A stretch of DNA of 64,000 nucleotides from Chryseobacterium sp. MA9 (lineage in GTDB: Bacteria; Bacteroidota; Bacteroidia; Flavobacteriales; Weeksellaceae). This document shows positions 1-8,646 of the stretch, in pieces. Both the position numbers and the translations under genes were made by a program. The DNA is taken from contig NZ_CP075170.1 in NCBI RefSeq assembly GCF_024399315.1, positions 2,480,001-2,544,000 on the forward strand, written 5' to 3'. Numbering within the stretch: the stretch's first letter is position 1; each line of letters starts with the position of its first letter. The notes beneath the pieces were generated by a model. That model was not told where the DNA came from. It made no database searches and worked only from the letters and a program-made list of their open reading frames with translations.

Positions 1-2
1 TT

Positions 3-122
3 GCTTCTAAAGGCGGAACTACAGAAGCCGCTTTAAAAACATTTGAAGAAAACAATTTCAAAGAAATTCTGAAACAAGGAATTCTGAATGCCGAAAAACG
101 CGCTAAAGAACTTAATAAATAA
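3..122 (+). CDS. proC: pyrroline-5-carboxylate reductase, C-terminal fragment
   Basis: Only the last 39 codons are inside the window; the gene begins upstream. The visible peptide starts ASKGGTTEAALKTFEENNF, which matches the C-terminal SxGGTT-x3-L-x3-E helix typical of ProC, the NADPH-dependent enzyme that reduces pyrroline-5-carboxylate to proline in the cytoplasm. The stop codon TAA lies at 120-122, and the last 11 bases overlap the end of the convergent VanZ-like gene. The call rests on this short tail only; a related NAD(P)-binding reductase of the same family is possible. Confidence 0.75.
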   Translation, partial: ASKGGTTEAALKTFEENNFKEILKQGILNAEKRAKELNK

Positions 123-525
123 ATCTTTTTTCAAACATTCTGCAAAACTCCCATCCCAGATACACTCCAAAAGTATTCAGGATGATATCGTCTACCTCAA
201 ATATTCCCATTCTTGTAAAGTATTGCAGTGCTTCAACAATAACGATACATGAGATAAAACTAAACAGCAATGGCCTTAGTTTTTTAAGGTCGGGAAAAAT
301 CCAGCCCAAAAACCCAAAAGGAATAAACATTATAATATTTCCTAAGACAATCATCACAATATCTATCATCTTATTGGGCCCCTGGATAAATTTTATTGTA
401 GAAAAAACAGGTTCTAAAGTAATAAGATTTTCTTCATACTGAAATCTGCCCATTCCCAAAAACATCAGGTAAAGCAAAAACAAAGTATACGGAATAATAA
501 TGATTTTATATATTTTCTTTAACAT
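112..525 (-). CDS. VanZ-like family membrane protein
   Basis: A 137-residue membrane protein with four likely hydrophobic segments (about residues 5-24, 55-78, 85-102 and 112-128). The pattern GNIIMFIPFGFLGW followed by a polar loop, then EALQYFTRMGIFEVDDIILNT, is the VanZ-like signature (N-x2-x-F-x-P-G and E-x2-Q-x6-R-x2-x-DD-x2-x-NT). VanZ gives low-level teicoplanin resistance in enterococci, but most family members have no known function, so resistance should not be assumed. It is convergent with proC with an 11-base overlap and divergent from lnt, with 56 bases between the two starts. Confidence 0.85.
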   Translation of the reverse strand: MLKKIYKIIIIPYTLFLLYLMFLGMGRFQYEENLITLEPVFSTIKFIQGPNKMIDIVMIVLGNIIMFIPFGFLGWIFPDLKKLRPLLFSFISCIVIVEALQYFTRMGIFEVDDIILNTFGVYLGWEFCRMFEKRFIY

Positions 526-581
526 TGAACTGCTAATATATTCATTTCAAAAACATTAAATTTGTGTATTAAAATAATTTA

Positions 582-2216
582 ATGAAATACGTTCTACTTA
601 CACTTATTTCAGCAATGCTGCTGTCGGTTTCATGGCCAACTTATGGAGTTCCGTTTTTTATATTTTTTGCCCTTGTTCCTCTTCTGATGATGGAGCATGG
701 AGTTTCAAAATTTTCAGATTACAAAAGGAAAAGCTGGATTGTCTTCGGATTATCTTATCTATGTTTTGTGATATGGAATGTTGTAACCACAGGATGGCTG
801 TATGGCTCAAAAAATCCTGACGGAAGCCATTCTCTGATGGCCGTTGTATTCCCGGTATTGGTCAATTCTCTTTTATATTCTTTAGTATTCCAATGTTATC
901 ACTGGTACAAAAATGCTCAGGGAACCTATTGGGGATTGGGATTCCTGATCGCGATCTGGATGAGTTTTGAAAAATTTCATTTGGGATGGGAGCTTACGTG
1001 GCCGTGGCTGAACCTTGGGAATGTATTCGCAGATTATCCAAAACTGATCCAGTGGTATGACACTTTAGGAGCTACCGGAGGAAGCTTCTGGATACTTCTA
1101 ATCAATGTTCTGATTTTTTATACAGTAAGAACCTGGGAAGCCGGAAGAAAGAGAAAAGATTTGATTAAAAACTCAGCTATCGTTGGAGCTCTTATTGTTC
1201 TTCCAATGATTATTTCAGTGATCAAATACAATAATTTTGATGAAAAAGCAACCGGACAGGTCAGTATTCTGATGCTCCAGCCGGATCTTGACCCTTATGC
1301 CGAAAAATATTCGAAAGACAGTCTGACAATAGAACAGGATCTATTAGCGCTTGCTGAAAAAAATTCAACAGGCAAAATTGATTATTATATTGCTCCGGAA
1401 ACAGCCCTTCCCGGCAGAGGATCTATTTCTGAAACAGCTTTTGAAAAGAGCTTACTTCTCAACAATATCAAAGGATTTTTAACCAATCACCCTGGATCTG
1501 TTTTTGCGACAGGAATTTCTTCACACCGTTTTTTTTATAACCCTGCTGACTTACCTAAAGAAGCGTATCAGATCAATAGCGGTGTTTGGGTGAGCAGCTA
1601 TAATACAGCCATTCAATTGGTACCTAATCAAAAAGTACAGGCTTACCACAAAGGGAAACTGGTACCGGGTGTTGAAATATTTCCTTATATGAATGTTTTA
1701 AAACCGCTTTTAGGAGATGCTATGCTTAATCTGGGAGGTACTGTAGCCTCGTTGGGTACAGATAAAGAAAGAGTTGCTTTTTCAAACCCTTACAACAAAG
1801 GAAAACTGGCACCTATTATCTGCTATGAAAGTATCTATGGTGAGTTTGTAACAGACTATGTAAAAAAAGGAGCTAATTTCTTAGCCATTATGACCAATGA
1901 CTCCTGGTGGGGTGTTACAGAAGGCCACAAACAGCTTTTATCTTACGCTAAGTTAAGAGCCATTGAAACCAGAAGAGAGATTGCCCGTGCGGCTAACAGT
2001 GGAATTTCAGCACATATCAATGCAAAAGGAGAAGTGACTGCTGATACTTTCTATGGAGATAAAACAGCTTTATTTGCGAAAGTGAACCTATATGACACCA
2101 TGACATTCTATACCAGAGCAGGAGATATTCTTTCAAGGTTTTCAATATTTGCATTAGGCTTTTTACTGTTTTATTTTCTGATTGAATGGTTTAAAAAGAA
2201 AATGAAGAAAGCATAA
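582..2216 (+). CDS. lnt: apolipoprotein N-acyltransferase
   Basis: A 544-residue inner-membrane enzyme that adds the third acyl chain to the N-terminal cysteine of lipoproteins. About six membrane segments fill residues 1-215, a nitrilase-like periplasmic domain covers about 230-505, and a last membrane segment lies at about 515-535. The expected Glu-Lys-Cys triad is visible: Glu in APETALPGR (about residue 273), Lys in YHKGKLVPG (about 357) and Cys in IICYESIYG (about 414). Length is slightly above the E. coli enzyme (512). The window encodes several probable substrates: lipoproteins at 19436, 20040, 23132, 44466 and 62696. It is closed by the hairpin at 2320. Confidence 0.95.
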   Translation: MKYVLLTLISAMLLSVSWPTYGVPFFIFFALVPLLMMEHGVSKFSDYKRKSWIVFGLSYLCFVIWNVVTTGWLYGSKNPDGSHSLMAVVFPVLVNSLLYSLVFQCYHWYKNAQGTYWGLGFLIAIWMSFEKFHLGWELTWPWLNLGNVFADYPKLIQWYDTLGATGGSFWILLINVLIFYTVRTWEAGRKRKDLIKNSAIVGALIVLPMIISVIKYNNFDEKATGQVSILMLQPDLDPYAEKYSKDSLTIEQDLLALAEKNSTGKIDYYIAPETALPGRGSISETAFEKSLLLNNIKGFLTNHPGSVFATGISSHRFFYNPADLPKEAYQINSGVWVSSYNTAIQLVPNQKVQAYHKGKLVPGVEIFPYMNVLKPLLGDAMLNLGGTVASLGTDKERVAFSNPYNKGKLAPIICYESIYGEFVTDYVKKGANFLAIMTNDSWWGVTEGHKQLLSYAKLRAIETRREIARAANSGISAHINAKGEVTADTFYGDKTALFAKVNLYDTMTFYTRAGDILSRFSIFALGFLLFYFLIEWFKKKMKKA

Positions 2217-2319
2217 TTGTTTTTAAACACAAATTTCTGCACAAATAACACACAATTTGCAGGATTTACAAACATTATATTTTCTTACAGATTACGCAGA
2301 TTTTCATTCTATAAAAAAA

Positions 2320-2351
2320 GAGAAAAGCCAGCTGGACGTCTGGCTTTTCTC
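2320..2351. terminator. bidirectional terminator between lnt and the FG-GAP protein gene
   Basis: A 12-bp perfect stem (GAGAAAAGCCAG-type arm, 2320-2331 with 2340-2351) with an 8-base loop, A-rich upstream and followed by an AT-rich stretch. It sits between two convergent genes and can serve both strands. Confidence 0.8.
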
Positions 2352-2377
2352 ATTGATAGAAGATAGAATTGATTCAA

Positions 2378-4087
2378 TTATTTAATCGTAAGCTTCCGTG
2401 TGGTTATTTCGTTTTTTATCTTCAGTTTTAATAGATACACTCCTTGAGGCAAATGAGATACATCAATAGACTGATCTCCATTCACACTGATATTCAACCT
2501 CTTCCCATCCATAGAATACATTTCAGCTTCTGAAACCTTTTCTCCTTTGATATAGACTTTATCTGATACAGGATTCGGATAGATAACAATTTTTTTATCA
2601 GATTTGATTTCTGCTGTTCCCAGCACACTTTGTGTAGAAGCATCAGAATATACTTTTGAAGCATCAATAGATTTCACACTCCAGTACACATTCTGAATGG
2701 CCGGATCAAGATCCAGAAACCATGATGGTGTTGTCACCACATATCTGGCAATATCATGAGCTCCCTGTGTAGATCCTACCGTAATTTCATAACGTAATGC
2801 ATTCACCGGGGTTTTGTCATCTGAAGCACCGCTCCATGTAAAATTAAATCGGTTTCCGTTTTTAGTCAGATTCAATTGAGTAGGCGCTGCAGGCTTTGCG
2901 TTTGCCGCTGTAGAATTATTTTTAAAAACTTTAGTCAGTGAAGGCAGATCAGAAGCGGCCCAGTCGAATCCACCCAATAAAATATCCAGATGACGATCAT
3001 TATTAAAATCAAATAGATTGATCAGCCCCGGACCTCCCAGTGCAGTTACACCCGATAATGCTCCTTCATTAAACTTATTATTGGAAACATCATAAATATA
3101 CGTTTTCACAACAGCATTATAGTTTTCATTCCCCGAAATAATGAAGTCATAATAACCATCATTATTAAGGTCACCAACACTCAACGAAACATCTGAAATA
3201 TCAGTTCCAGTAATCGTTTGAGGAGTCAGATTACCTGTGCCATCGTTCATCAGAACCGCAAAATATCCGTCATCGTTTCCATCTCTCCCGATTACAACAA
3301 GGTCCTGAAAACCATCCGCATTGAAATCTGCAAAATCTATTTTTCCCACAGCTACAGAAGCAAGATCCTGTGTATGAGTAAGAACTCCTGCCTGATTCAT
3401 ATATACTTTAGAAACCGGAACTCCATTAATATCTGACCCTATAATCACAAGGTCCAAAAGGTTGTCATTATTAAGATCTACTACCTTAAAACTGCCGTTT
3501 TGAGTTCCGTCAATCCAGTTTTCTGTTGTATCAAAGCCGGCACCCGTATTTTTATAATAATCCAATGTATTTCCGAAACCTCCTCCATGGCCATATTGAG
3601 TTCCGTTGATAGCATAATCCGATTTTCCATCGTGATTAAAATCAAAAACCTCTACTGATCCATAAATTTTCCCGGGAAGTTCAGCCTCTTTTACAAACCC
3701 TGTTCCTGTATTTTTGAATCTGTATTGTCTATAATTCACAACATCCATATAGCTAAGCCCTGTGGAAATAATATCCATCAGCCCGTCATTATTATAATCA
3801 ATGAATTTAATATCTCCAAGATGGGTTACATCAGCTCCTAGTCCTGCATAGGGTAATAATGTAGTTCCATTATTCTGATACACTTCATTATAAGTACTAT
3901 CTACATTTCCGTCGCCATCAGAATCTATTGCTCCATTGAGCACAATATCCATTGTTCCATTGTTGTCTATATCTGCAATATCTGCCGCAGAATAATAAAA
4001 ATTATTCATGCTGGTCTGTACCTCAGTAAAATTCTGAGCCATCAGACTGACGGGCAACATAGACCATAAAATATAAATCCTCTTCAT
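2378..4087 (-). CDS. secreted FG-GAP/VCBS repeat protein with T9SS sorting domain
   Basis: 569 residues. A signal peptide ends near MLPVSLMAQ. Residues 30-390 hold repeated FG-GAP/VCBS blades with calcium-binding-like motifs: DIADIDNNGTMDI, FIDYNNDGLMDI, FDFNHDGKSDY, VDLNNDNLLDLV, FADFNADGFQDLV, VGDLNNDGYYDFI, FDFNNDRHLDIL. This pattern predicts a beta-propeller. A fibronectin-III-like segment follows (about 395-485), and the last 75 residues are a type A T9SS sorting domain starting IYPNPVSDKVYI and ending in a basic KLTIK-type tail. It is therefore probably exported through the outer membrane by the type IX system and released or anchored at the surface. No catalytic domain is visible; a binding or adhesion role is only inference. 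Confidence 0.9.
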   Translation of the reverse strand: MKRIYILWSMLPVSLMAQNFTEVQTSMNNFYYSAADIADIDNNGTMDIVLNGAIDSDGDGNVDSTYNEVYQNNGTTLLPYAGLGADVTHLGDIKFIDYNNDGLMDIISTGLSYMDVVNYRQYRFKNTGTGFVKEAELPGKIYGSVEVFDFNHDGKSDYAINGTQYGHGGGFGNTLDYYKNTGAGFDTTENWIDGTQNGSFKVVDLNNDNLLDLVIIGSDINGVPVSKVYMNQAGVLTHTQDLASVAVGKIDFADFNADGFQDLVVIGRDGNDDGYFAVLMNDGTGNLTPQTITGTDISDVSLSVGDLNNDGYYDFIISGNENYNAVVKTYIYDVSNNKFNEGALSGVTALGGPGLINLFDFNNDRHLDILLGGFDWAASDLPSLTKVFKNNSTAANAKPAAPTQLNLTKNGNRFNFTWSGASDDKTPVNALRYEITVGSTQGAHDIARYVVTTPSWFLDLDPAIQNVYWSVKSIDASKVYSDASTQSVLGTAEIKSDKKIVIYPNPVSDKVYIKGEKVSEAEMYSMDGKRLNISVNGDQSIDVSHLPQGVYLLKLKIKNEITTRKLTIK

Positions 4088-4330
4088 ACTTGTTTTTATT
4101 TAGATTAATTAAAAACAAAGATAGAATATTAAATTCTTTGCCTGAAAAAAAGCCTGCATGAAATATATCAGCACTGATTATCTGCTGTATCCAAAGGATT
4201 CTACTATTTTAAAAATTCATGATTATTAATCAGTCACTTATTTGCAAATATTTTCTAAAAGATTTGCCTATCTAAAAAATTCTTCGTTATTTTGCACTCT
4301 CAAATATTATACAAATAAGAACATCGAGAT

Positions 4331-4573
4331 ATGTCAAGAATTTGCCAAATAACAGGAAAGCGTGCAATGGTTGGTAACAACGTTTCTCACGCTAATAACA
4401 AAACGAAGCGTCGTTTTGAAATTAACTTATTAGAGAAGAAGTTTTACCTTCCAGAGCAAGATAAGCACGTAACACTGAAAGTATCAGCTCATGGATTGAG
4501 AGTGATTAACAAGATTGGAATCGAGGAAGCTATTGAAAGAGCTACTAGAAACGGATTGATTAAAAAGAATTAA
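4331..4573 (+). CDS. rpmB: 50S ribosomal protein L28
   Basis: An 80-residue basic protein beginning [20 protein letters not shown], the conserved L28 start, with [13 protein letters not shown] following. It is a component of the large ribosomal subunit. First gene of the rpmB-rpmG-DUF4295 block; rpmG starts 6 bases after its stop. A promoter-like TTG (4264-4266) and TATTTTG (4288-4294) lie 37-67 bases upstream, one T short of the usual -7 element. Confidence 0.98.
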   Translation: MSRICQITGKRAMVGNNVSHANNKTKRRFEINLLEKKFYLPEQDKHVTLKVSAHGLRVINKIGIEEAIERATRNGLIKKN

Positions 4574-4579
4574 TAAATC

Positions 4580-4762
4580 ATGGCAAAAAAAGGAAATAGA
4601 GTTCAAGTAATCCTTGAATGTACAGAGCACAAAGAAAGCGGTATGCCAGGAATGTCTAGATACATTTCTACAAAAAATAAAAAGAACACTACAGAGAGAT
4701 TGGAATTGAAAAAATACAATCCTGTTCTTAAGAGATCTACCCTTCACAAAGAAATTAAGTAA
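4580..4762 (+). CDS. rpmG: 50S ribosomal protein L33
   Basis: A 60-residue basic protein starting [18 protein letters not shown], the L33 signature. It has only one cysteine (in LECTEHK), so it is of the type without the two CxxC zinc-binding pairs and should not need zinc. Translationally close to rpmB (6-base gap) and followed 20 bases later by the DUF4295 gene. In many Bacteroidetes these three genes form a fixed unit ahead of ftsY, as here. Confidence 0.97.
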   Translation: MAKKGNRVQVILECTEHKESGMPGMSRYISTKNKKNTTERLELKKYNPVLKRSTLHKEIK

Positions 4763-4782
4763 TTTATAAATAATAACTTACC

Positions 4783-4935
4783 ATGGCAAAGAAAGTAGTA
4801 GCAACCCTACAAAGCGGTCAGTCTAAGAAAATGACGAAAGTGGTGAAAATGGTTAAGTCTTCTAAATCAGGAGCTTACGTTTTCGAAGAAAAAGTAATGA
4901 ATGCTGACGAAGTAGACGGTTATTTGAAAAAATAA
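4783..4935 (+). CDS. DUF4295 family small basic protein
   Basis: A 50-residue protein starting MAKKVVATLQSGQSKKMTKV and ending DGYLKK. It is rich in lysine and belongs to the DUF4295 family, found almost only in Bacteroidetes directly after rpmB and rpmG. Its position and basic composition suggest a ribosome-associated protein, but no function is established to my knowledge. It is too short for a common 60-codon cutoff and is easily missed. The operon is closed by a hairpin at 4957. Confidence 0.9.
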   Translation: MAKKVVATLQSGQSKKMTKVVKMVKSSKSGAYVFEEKVMNADEVDGYLKK

Positions 4936-4956
4936 TCAGTACTTTGTTTACAATAT

Positions 4957-4990
4957 AAAAAACTACTCATATTTTGGGTAGTTTTTTTGT
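4957..4990 (+). terminator. terminator of the rpmB-rpmG-DUF4295 operon
   Basis: A 10-bp stem AAAAAACTAC / GTAGTTTTTT with an 11-base loop and a run of T. It separates the ribosomal block from the RidA-like gene. Confidence 0.85.
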
Positions 4991-4998
4991 TATCTTTG
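4991..4998 (+). promoter_or_regulatory. -7 promoter element of the ridA-like/ftsY unit
   Basis: TATCTTTG matches the Bacteroidetes TAnnTTTG -7 element exactly, immediately after the preceding terminator and 26 bases before the ATG at 5025. No convincing -33 TTG at ideal spacing was found. Confidence 0.6.
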
Positions 4999-5024
4999 TG
5001 CACCAGATTATTAATCAGTAAAGT

Positions 5025-5492
5025 ATGAAAAAGATACTTGTTCTGGCCTGCACAGCAACTTTTCTATTTTCATTCAGTCAGAAAACAATGAGTCCTGTAG
5101 AATATAAAAGTTCGCCAAAAGTCTTCAGCATAAAAGGTCTGTCACAGTCAGTAAGTATTGACTGCGGGAGTTCCAAAATGATTTTATTATCCGGGCAGGT
5201 ACCTCTGGATCCGGAAGGTAATCTTGTGGGAAATACTATAGAAGAGCAGACGCATCAGGTTTTCAAAAATATTGAAAGCATCCTGAAAGAATATGGAGGA
5301 ACAGGAAAAGATATTATCAAACTGGGAATCTTTACGACAGATATCAAAAAAACACCTGATTTTAGAAAAGTCAGGGATTTGTATGTCAACCTTCAGAACC
5401 CTCCTGTAAGCAGCCTTGTGGAAGTGAGCAGGCTTTTCAGAGATGATGTGCTTATAGAAGTAGAAGCCACAGCAGTGATTAAAAATAAATAA
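5025..5492 (+). CDS. RidA family protein with signal peptide
   Basis: 155 residues. The first 19 (MKKILVLACTATFLFSFSQ) form a likely Sec signal peptide, unusual because RidA enamine/imine deaminases normally work in the cytoplasm. The rest is a YjgF/YER057c/UK114 domain with LLSGQVPLDPEGNLVG, EQTHQVFKNIESIL and SSLVEVSRLFRDDVLIEVEATAV. In canonical RidA the segment before VEV reads ARSx and holds the catalytic arginine; here it reads SSL, so that arginine is replaced by serine. Some Rid subfamilies lack the arginine and have no proven deaminase activity. It lies 15 bases before ftsY and probably shares its transcript. Confidence 0.85.
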   Translation: MKKILVLACTATFLFSFSQKTMSPVEYKSSPKVFSIKGLSQSVSIDCGSSKMILLSGQVPLDPEGNLVGNTIEEQTHQVFKNIESILKEYGGTGKDIIKLGIFTTDIKKTPDFRKVRDLYVNLQNPPVSSLVEVSRLFRDDVLIEVEATAVIKNK

Positions 5493-5507
5493 GAATAAAC
5501 TAAAACT

Positions 5508-6461
5508 ATGAGTTGGTTTAAAAATATTTTCAAAAAGGAAGAAAAAGAAACCTTAGACAAAGGGTTGGAAAAATCCAGCCAGGGATTCTTTGAAAAAATG
5601 ACGAAAGCCGTAGTCGGTAAAAGCAAAGTAGATGATGAAGTACTGGATGATCTGGAAGAAATACTAATTGCATCCGATGTAGGCGCCTCTACCACCATAA
5701 AAATCATAGGAAGAATTGAAGAACGTGTTGCCAGAGACAAATATGTAAGCGTAAACGAACTGGATAAAATTCTTCGTGATGAGATCTCAGGGCTACTGCT
5801 TGAAAATCCTCATGCCAATACAGGAAATATTGACATCTCCAAAAAACCTTATGTTATCATGGTTGTAGGAGTGAATGGAGTGGGAAAAACAACGACAATA
5901 GGAAAACTGGCTCATCAGTTCAAATCAGAGGGCAAAAAAGTAGTTCTTGGAGCTGCTGACACCTTCAGAGCTGCTGCAGTAGATCAGCTTGTAATCTGGA
6001 GCGAAAGAGTGGGTGTTCCTATCGTAAAACAGGAAATGGGATCTGATCCTGCTTCCGTAGCATTTGATACCGTACAAAGTGCTGTAGCACAAAACGCAGA
6101 CGTTGTAATCATTGATACGGCAGGAAGACTTCACAACAAGATCAACCTGATGAACGAACTTTCTAAGATCAAAAGAGTAATGCAAAAAGTTATTCCTGAT
6201 GCTCCTCACGAGATCCTGCTGGTTCTGGACGGTTCTACCGGGCAGAATGCATTCGAACAGGCAAAACAGTTTACAGCAGCAACGGAAGTAAATGCTTTAG
6301 CCGTTACAAAACTAGACGGAACAGCAAAAGGAGGTGTTGTAATTGGTATCTCTGACCAGTTCCAGATTCCGGTTAAATATATCGGTGTAGGCGAAAAAAT
6401 GCAGGATTTACAGCTTTTTAATGGTACGGAATTTGTAGACTCATTCTTCAAGAAAAGATGA
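5508..6461 (+). CDS. ftsY: signal recognition particle receptor FtsY
   Basis: A 317-residue SRP-family GTPase, the membrane-associated receptor that docks ribosome-SRP complexes to the Sec translocon. The NG domain shows P-loop GVNGVGKTTTIGKLA (about residues 122-136), DTFRAAAVDQL, DTAGRLHNK, TKLDGTAKGG and the closing GVGEKMQDLQLF. The acidic N-terminal A domain is very short (about 25 residues, with KKEEKETLDK), as is common in Bacteroidetes. It is cotranscribed with the upstream RidA-like gene and close to ribosomal genes. Confidence 0.97.
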   Translation: MSWFKNIFKKEEKETLDKGLEKSSQGFFEKMTKAVVGKSKVDDEVLDDLEEILIASDVGASTTIKIIGRIEERVARDKYVSVNELDKILRDEISGLLLENPHANTGNIDISKKPYVIMVVGVNGVGKTTTIGKLAHQFKSEGKKVVLGAADTFRAAAVDQLVIWSERVGVPIVKQEMGSDPASVAFDTVQSAVAQNADVVIIDTAGRLHNKINLMNELSKIKRVMQKVIPDAPHEILLVLDGSTGQNAFEQAKQFTAATEVNALAVTKLDGTAKGGVVIGISDQFQIPVKYIGVGEKMQDLQLFNGTEFVDSFFKKR

Positions 6462-6533
6462 TTTATATCATGTTTTCCCTTATATTAGCAACAAATCAAT
6501 TTTAAATATTAACAATTAAAAAAATTTGCAACT

Positions 6534-6794
6534 ATGGGAATACTAACATGGATCTTATTCGGTCTTATTGCAGGTGCAATCGCTAAAATGATCATGCCTG
6601 GAACTCAGGGAGGAGGATGGCTAATCACTATTATCCTGGGGATTCTGGGAGCATTTATAGGAGGAGCTATAGGAGTTTACGTTCTACATTGGGGAGATGT
6701 CACTTCCTTCTGGAATCCAAGAAGCTGGATTCTTTCAATCGGAGGAGCTTTAATCATCCTCTGGATTTACGGAATGGCTACCAAAAAGAGCTAA
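6534..6794 (+). CDS. GlsB/YeaQ/YmgE family stress-response membrane protein
   Basis: 86 residues with three hydrophobic glycine-rich segments: MGILTWILFGLIAGAIAKMI, then WLITIILGILGAFIGGAIGVY, then WILSIGGALIILWIYGMA. This is the transglycosylase-associated-protein-like (GlsB/YeaQ/YmgE) architecture, a small inner-membrane family often linked to general stress responses. The biochemical role is unknown. Monocistronic, ending at a strong bidirectional terminator. Confidence 0.9.
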   Translation: MGILTWILFGLIAGAIAKMIMPGTQGGGWLITIILGILGAFIGGAIGVYVLHWGDVTSFWNPRSWILSIGGALIILWIYGMATKKS

Positions 6795-6812
6795 TAAGTG
6801 CTTATAAAAAAT

Positions 6813-6851
6813 AAAATCCCGGATCTGAAATTTCAGATCCGGGATTTTTGT
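6813..6851. terminator. strong bidirectional terminator
   Basis: A perfect 36-base palindrome (18-bp arms, 6813-6830 and 6831-6848, containing ATCCCGGATCTGAAA) followed by T. It sits between the convergent GlsB-type and sppA genes. Confidence 0.92.
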
Positions 6852-6868
6852 ATACAATATAAATTTAG

Positions 6869-8626
6869 TTAGTTGTTGATTCTGATCTGGTAAGGCATTT
6901 CCATCTTTACCTCAGACTGTAGTTTTTTATCTGTAATCTGCTGTAGAATCTCATAGTTGGATTTACCAATCTTGTTCTTAATAATTCTGGCAGAAACATC
7001 TTCTTCATTCAGATCCTTGAAGATTTGCTCAAACGGTGACATTCTCTTAGGAAAAGCATCTACCTGGTAAGATTTCAATCCTGCTTTCTGAGCAGCAAAT
7101 TTCACAGCATCATTCAATGTACCAATTTCGTCTACTAAACCAATTTCTTTAGCACGAACTCCGCTCCATACTCTACCTCCTCCAACATTATCAATCTGCT
7201 CAAAAGTTTTCTTTCTGTTCTGAGTCACAAAATGTACAAATCTCTTATAAGTACCTTCCACACTTCTTGTCATCATATTCACCCCATAAGGAGTCACTCC
7301 ATTTAATCCTGAATAATACATAGAGTTGGCATTCGTAGAAACAATATCCGCACGAATTCCGTTTTTGCTTGCAATATCTTTATAATAAGGCATTACCCCA
7401 AATACTCCGATAGAGCCGGTAAGTGTATTAGGTTCTGAATAAATTTTATCAGCTGCCATGGCAACATAATATCCTCCTGAAGCCGCATAATCACCGAAAG
7501 AAACCACCAATGGCTTTTTCTTTTTCAGCTGCTGCAATTCAAATAAAATCTCATCCGAAGCATTGGCACTTCCCCCAGGAGAGTTAATTCTGAAAACAAC
7601 TGCCTTCACTTTATCATCATCCTGTAGTTTTTTAATATACTTCACATATTTCTCAGAATGGATGTCATTATATTCATCTCCGTTGTTGATGGACCCTGAA
7701 GCATACAATACTGCAACTTTTTCACCTGATTTATCTTCGTCAGCATAAGAACTGATATAGCTTGTCAAAGAAACCTTATTCAGCTTTTCTTTTTCTTTTA
7801 CATTCAGTTTTGTCTTAAGAAGATCTTCATATTCTGATTTCTGAATAAGTTTATCTGTAAGTTTATATTTTAAGCTTTGTTCAGGAATCATTCCGTATAA
7901 GCTGTCTGTAATTGTTCTGAACTGAGCAGTATCAATTTTTCTTGAAGCAGCCATTTTGTTGGAAGTATTTTTCCAAAGATCATTCAGAAGAGTACTTAGC
8001 TGCTCTTTATTTTCCGGAGAAATATCATTTCGTAGAAAAGGTTCTACAGCAGATTTGAATTTACCGTGACGGATCACTTCAATTCCAATACCATATTTAT
8101 CAGCAAAATCCTTAAAGAAAGTAACTTCAGTAGAAAGACCCTTCAATTCAATACCTCCAGCCGGATGCAGATAATATTTATCCGCCACCGATCCCAGATA
8201 GTAAGCTGATTGTGATACTCCGTTTCCGTAAGCATACACAAATTTTCCACTCTTCTTAAAATCTTCAATAGCATTTCTAAGATCATCAATCTGAGTCAGC
8301 CCTGCATTCAGATCATCTGCCTCAATACTGATTCCTTTAATATTATCATCGGTCTTTGCTTTATTGATAGCTTCCAATGCATCATATAAAAGAACACTTT
8401 TATTTTGGGCACCTATACCAAACAATCCCATCTGTTCTTCAGTAGGACTATCGATTATATTTGTTTTTAAATTAATCGTAAGAACCGAGTTCTTTTTCAC
8501 CGCCACCGACTTATCATTTCCCATAGAACTGAACACAAGCATCATGATGAAAAAGATGAAAAATAAAGCGCAAAGTATGACAATTGCTACTATATTTGCC
8601 AAAACATTTTTGAAGAAACTTCTCAT
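6869..8626 (-). CDS. sppA: signal peptide peptidase SppA (67K type)
   Basis: A 585-residue S49 serine protease that degrades cleaved signal peptides and other membrane peptides. A single N-terminal membrane segment lies at about residues 10-35, followed by tandem S49 domains of the long form. Catalytic residues expected from the E. coli enzyme are present: Lys in HGKFKSAVEPF (Lys191) and Ser in YAASGGYYVAM (Ser383). NSPGGSANASDEI is the usual oxyanion segment. It is divergent from folK, with only 20 bases between start codons, so the promoters must lie inside the opposing genes or be very compact. Confidence 0.95.
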   Translation of the reverse strand: MRSFFKNVLANIVAIVILCALFFIFFIMMLVFSSMGNDKSVAVKKNSVLTINLKTNIIDSPTEEQMGLFGIGAQNKSVLLYDALEAINKAKTDDNIKGISIEADDLNAGLTQIDDLRNAIEDFKKSGKFVYAYGNGVSQSAYYLGSVADKYYLHPAGGIELKGLSTEVTFFKDFADKYGIGIEVIRHGKFKSAVEPFLRNDISPENKEQLSTLLNDLWKNTSNKMAASRKIDTAQFRTITDSLYGMIPEQSLKYKLTDKLIQKSEYEDLLKTKLNVKEKEKLNKVSLTSYISSYADEDKSGEKVAVLYASGSINNGDEYNDIHSEKYVKYIKKLQDDDKVKAVVFRINSPGGSANASDEILFELQQLKKKKPLVVSFGDYAASGGYYVAMAADKIYSEPNTLTGSIGVFGVMPYYKDIASKNGIRADIVSTNANSMYYSGLNGVTPYGVNMMTRSVEGTYKRFVHFVTQNRKKTFEQIDNVGGGRVWSGVRAKEIGLVDEIGTLNDAVKFAAQKAGLKSYQVDAFPKRMSPFEQIFKDLNEEDVSARIIKNKIGKSNYEILQQITDKKLQSEVKMEMPYQIRINN

Positions 8627-8646
8627 AAATCAATCAATTTTCCAAT

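Noticed and set aside
112..525. Reading the VanZ-like protein as an antibiotic resistance gene
   Set aside because: The VanZ-like family is broad and mostly uncharacterised; no other van gene is nearby.
2281..2310. ACAGATTACGCAGATT word after lnt, which resembles a common intergenic word of flavobacteria
   Set aside because: Only one copy is seen in this window and no second arm was found, so it is not reported as a repeat.
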